A stretch of 64,000 nucleotides of DNA, taken from the NCBI RefSeq assembly GCF_000463015.1, contig NC_022247.1, positions 4,898,001 through 4,962,000 of the forward strand, in the 5' to 3' direction. Of this stretch, positions 63,140-64,000 are shown piece by piece. Each line of letters starts with the position of its first letter. Within the stretch, counting starts at the first letter, position 1. The translations under genes were made by a program, and so were the position numbers. The notes below the pieces were generated by a model. That model saw nothing but the letters and a program-made list of their open reading frames with translations, had not been told where the DNA came from and did no database searches. This stretch comes from Variovorax paradoxus B4 (GTDB lineage Bacteria > Pseudomonadota > Gammaproteobacteria > Burkholderiales > Burkholderiaceae_C).

Positions 63140-63973
63140 ATGTCATATTGGTCACCCCCGGAGCCCCGGAGCGTTCATCTTCTGGTGGTCGACGAAGGCG
63201 TCGACGAACTCAAGCCCTTGCTGGAAACGCTGCGGGGCGCCGGCTACCGCATCACCCACGCTTTCGACGCGATGGAGGGCTACCGGCGCGCGACGACACT
63301 GCAGATGGACCTGGTGCTGCTCGACGTGGGTCCGGGCGGCACCGACGGGTTCGCCGCCTGCCGCCTGCTGAAGGCCGACCCGGCCACGGCGGACATTCCG
63401 GTGATCTTCCTGACCTCGTCGGCCGGCCTGGAAGCGCGCTTGACGGGCCTGCGGGCCGGCGCGGTTGACTACATCGTGAAGCCCTTCGATCCGGCCGAGG
63501 GGATGGCCCGGGTCGAAATTCATCTGGCACTGGCCGAATCCCGCAGGTCGCGCATGGCCCCTGCCCCACCATCTGCGGCCCCACCCGAGCGGCCTGCGAC
63601 GAACGGTGACGGCGCGCCAGGCCCGGGCACGGACCGCATGCTCATGCAGGCGGCGGAGCGACTGATCCTCGCCGACCTGCGCCAGGTATCGCCGCTGCGC
63701 GAACTGGCTGCGCGCGTGGGCACGCACGAGAAGCGCTTGTCGCGCGTGTTCAGGGAACTCGCGAACCGCACGGTCTTCGAGTTCGTGCGCGAGGCACGGC
63801 TGCACGAGGCGCACCGCCTGCTGCGCGAATCGGCCATGCGCATCGAGGAGATCGCCGCGGCCGTGGGGTTCTCGAGCGCCGCCAATTTTGCGACGGCATT
63901 TCGCGAGTACTTCAACTGCACGCCGTCCGCCTGCCGCCAGGCCGGCGTGGCCCGCCGCGCCCCCGACGCGTGA
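63140..63973 (+). CDS. Response regulator with AraC-type output domain
   Basis: This 277-residue protein has a receiver domain (about 12-130): acidic pocket VVDEG, phosphoacceptor Asp in LVLLDVGPGG, Thr/Ser switch in IFLTSS and the conserved Lys in IVKPFDP. A Pro/Ala-rich linker (about 138-165) leads to an AraC helix-turn-helix domain, with SPLRELAARVGTHEKRLSRV and IEEIAAAVGFSSAANFATAF. No sensor kinase is in the window. It diverges from the giant adhesin gene and is the obvious candidate for its regulator. Confidence 0.9.
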   Translation: MSYWSPPEPRSVHLLVVDEGVDELKPLLETLRGAGYRITHAFDAMEGYRRATTLQMDLVLLDVGPGGTDGFAACRLLKADPATADIPVIFLTSSAGLEARLTGLRAGAVDYIVKPFDPAEGMARVEIHLALAESRRSRMAPAPPSAAPPERPATNGDGAPGPGTDRMLMQAAERLILADLRQVSPLRELAARVGTHEKRLSRVFRELANRTVFEFVREARLHEAHRLLRESAMRIEEIAAAVGFSSAANFATAFREYFNCTPSACRQAGVARRAPDA

Positions 63974-64000
63974 CGCGCCCGCTGCGCGCACACCCCGACG

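Overview
The window looks like a stretch of chromosome from a soil betaproteobacterium of the Comamonadaceae, most likely Variovorax or a close relative. This is an inference from the very high GC content, the tripartite tricarboxylate (Bug/TctC-type) transporter, the oxalate pathway genes and palindromic intergenic repeats of a kind common in that genus. No ribosomal RNA or other species-level marker is present.

Region 1 (1-20.9 kb) is core-like and mainly about oxalate and other small organic acids. It has a LysR regulator, an MFS carrier of the oxalate/formate type, a CbbR-like LysR regulator, pyruvate kinase, a ketopantoate-reductase-like enzyme, a fumarylacetoacetase-family enzyme and a succinyl-CoA synthetase-type sucCD pair. 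The operon oxc-frc-PAS-frc encodes oxalyl-CoA decarboxylase and two formyl-CoA:oxalate CoA-transferases. A Crp/Fnr-type regulator diverges from oxc, and a tctCBA transporter operon ends in an unusual kinase-BON fusion. Perfect TTGAC-N4-GTCAA palindromes lie upstream of the carrier, oxc/crp and tctC, which suggests one local regulon. Two paralogous 78-residue small proteins sit at opposite ends of this region.

Region 2 (20.9-23.3 kb) is a tRNA-Arg(CCU) gene with a P4-type integrase and a toxin-antitoxin pair directly downstream, the classic start of a genomic island.

Region 3 (23.5-34.8 kb) is a leftward run of vWA, SWIM, DUF4132, MoxR AAA+ and DUF5682 genes plus a zinc-ribbon gene. Its content matches the poorly understood E. 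coli yehI/yehL/yehM/yehP/yehQ genes.

Region 4 (34.9-49.5 kb) is accessory DNA of lower GC and patchwork character. It has a frameshifted gene remnant, a 167-bp MITE-like element, a serine hydrolase fused to a degenerate CusF-like domain, a two-gene module of a zinc-hook ABC-type ATPase with a DUF4238/SEC-C protein (a candidate defence system), and an ICE-type parB remnant. It then has an array of small leftward genes, each followed by a recurring TGGCCG-centred motif, with a short tyrosine recombinase among them.

Region 5 (49.5-64 kb) returns to core-like DNA: a TetR regulator divergent from a DAPG-hydrolase-family enzyme, then a complete type I secretion operon for a 1869-residue Bap-like adhesin (adhesin, TolC, ABC exporter, HlyD, BamE-like lipoprotein-type protein). 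A response regulator with an AraC output domain diverges from the adhesin.
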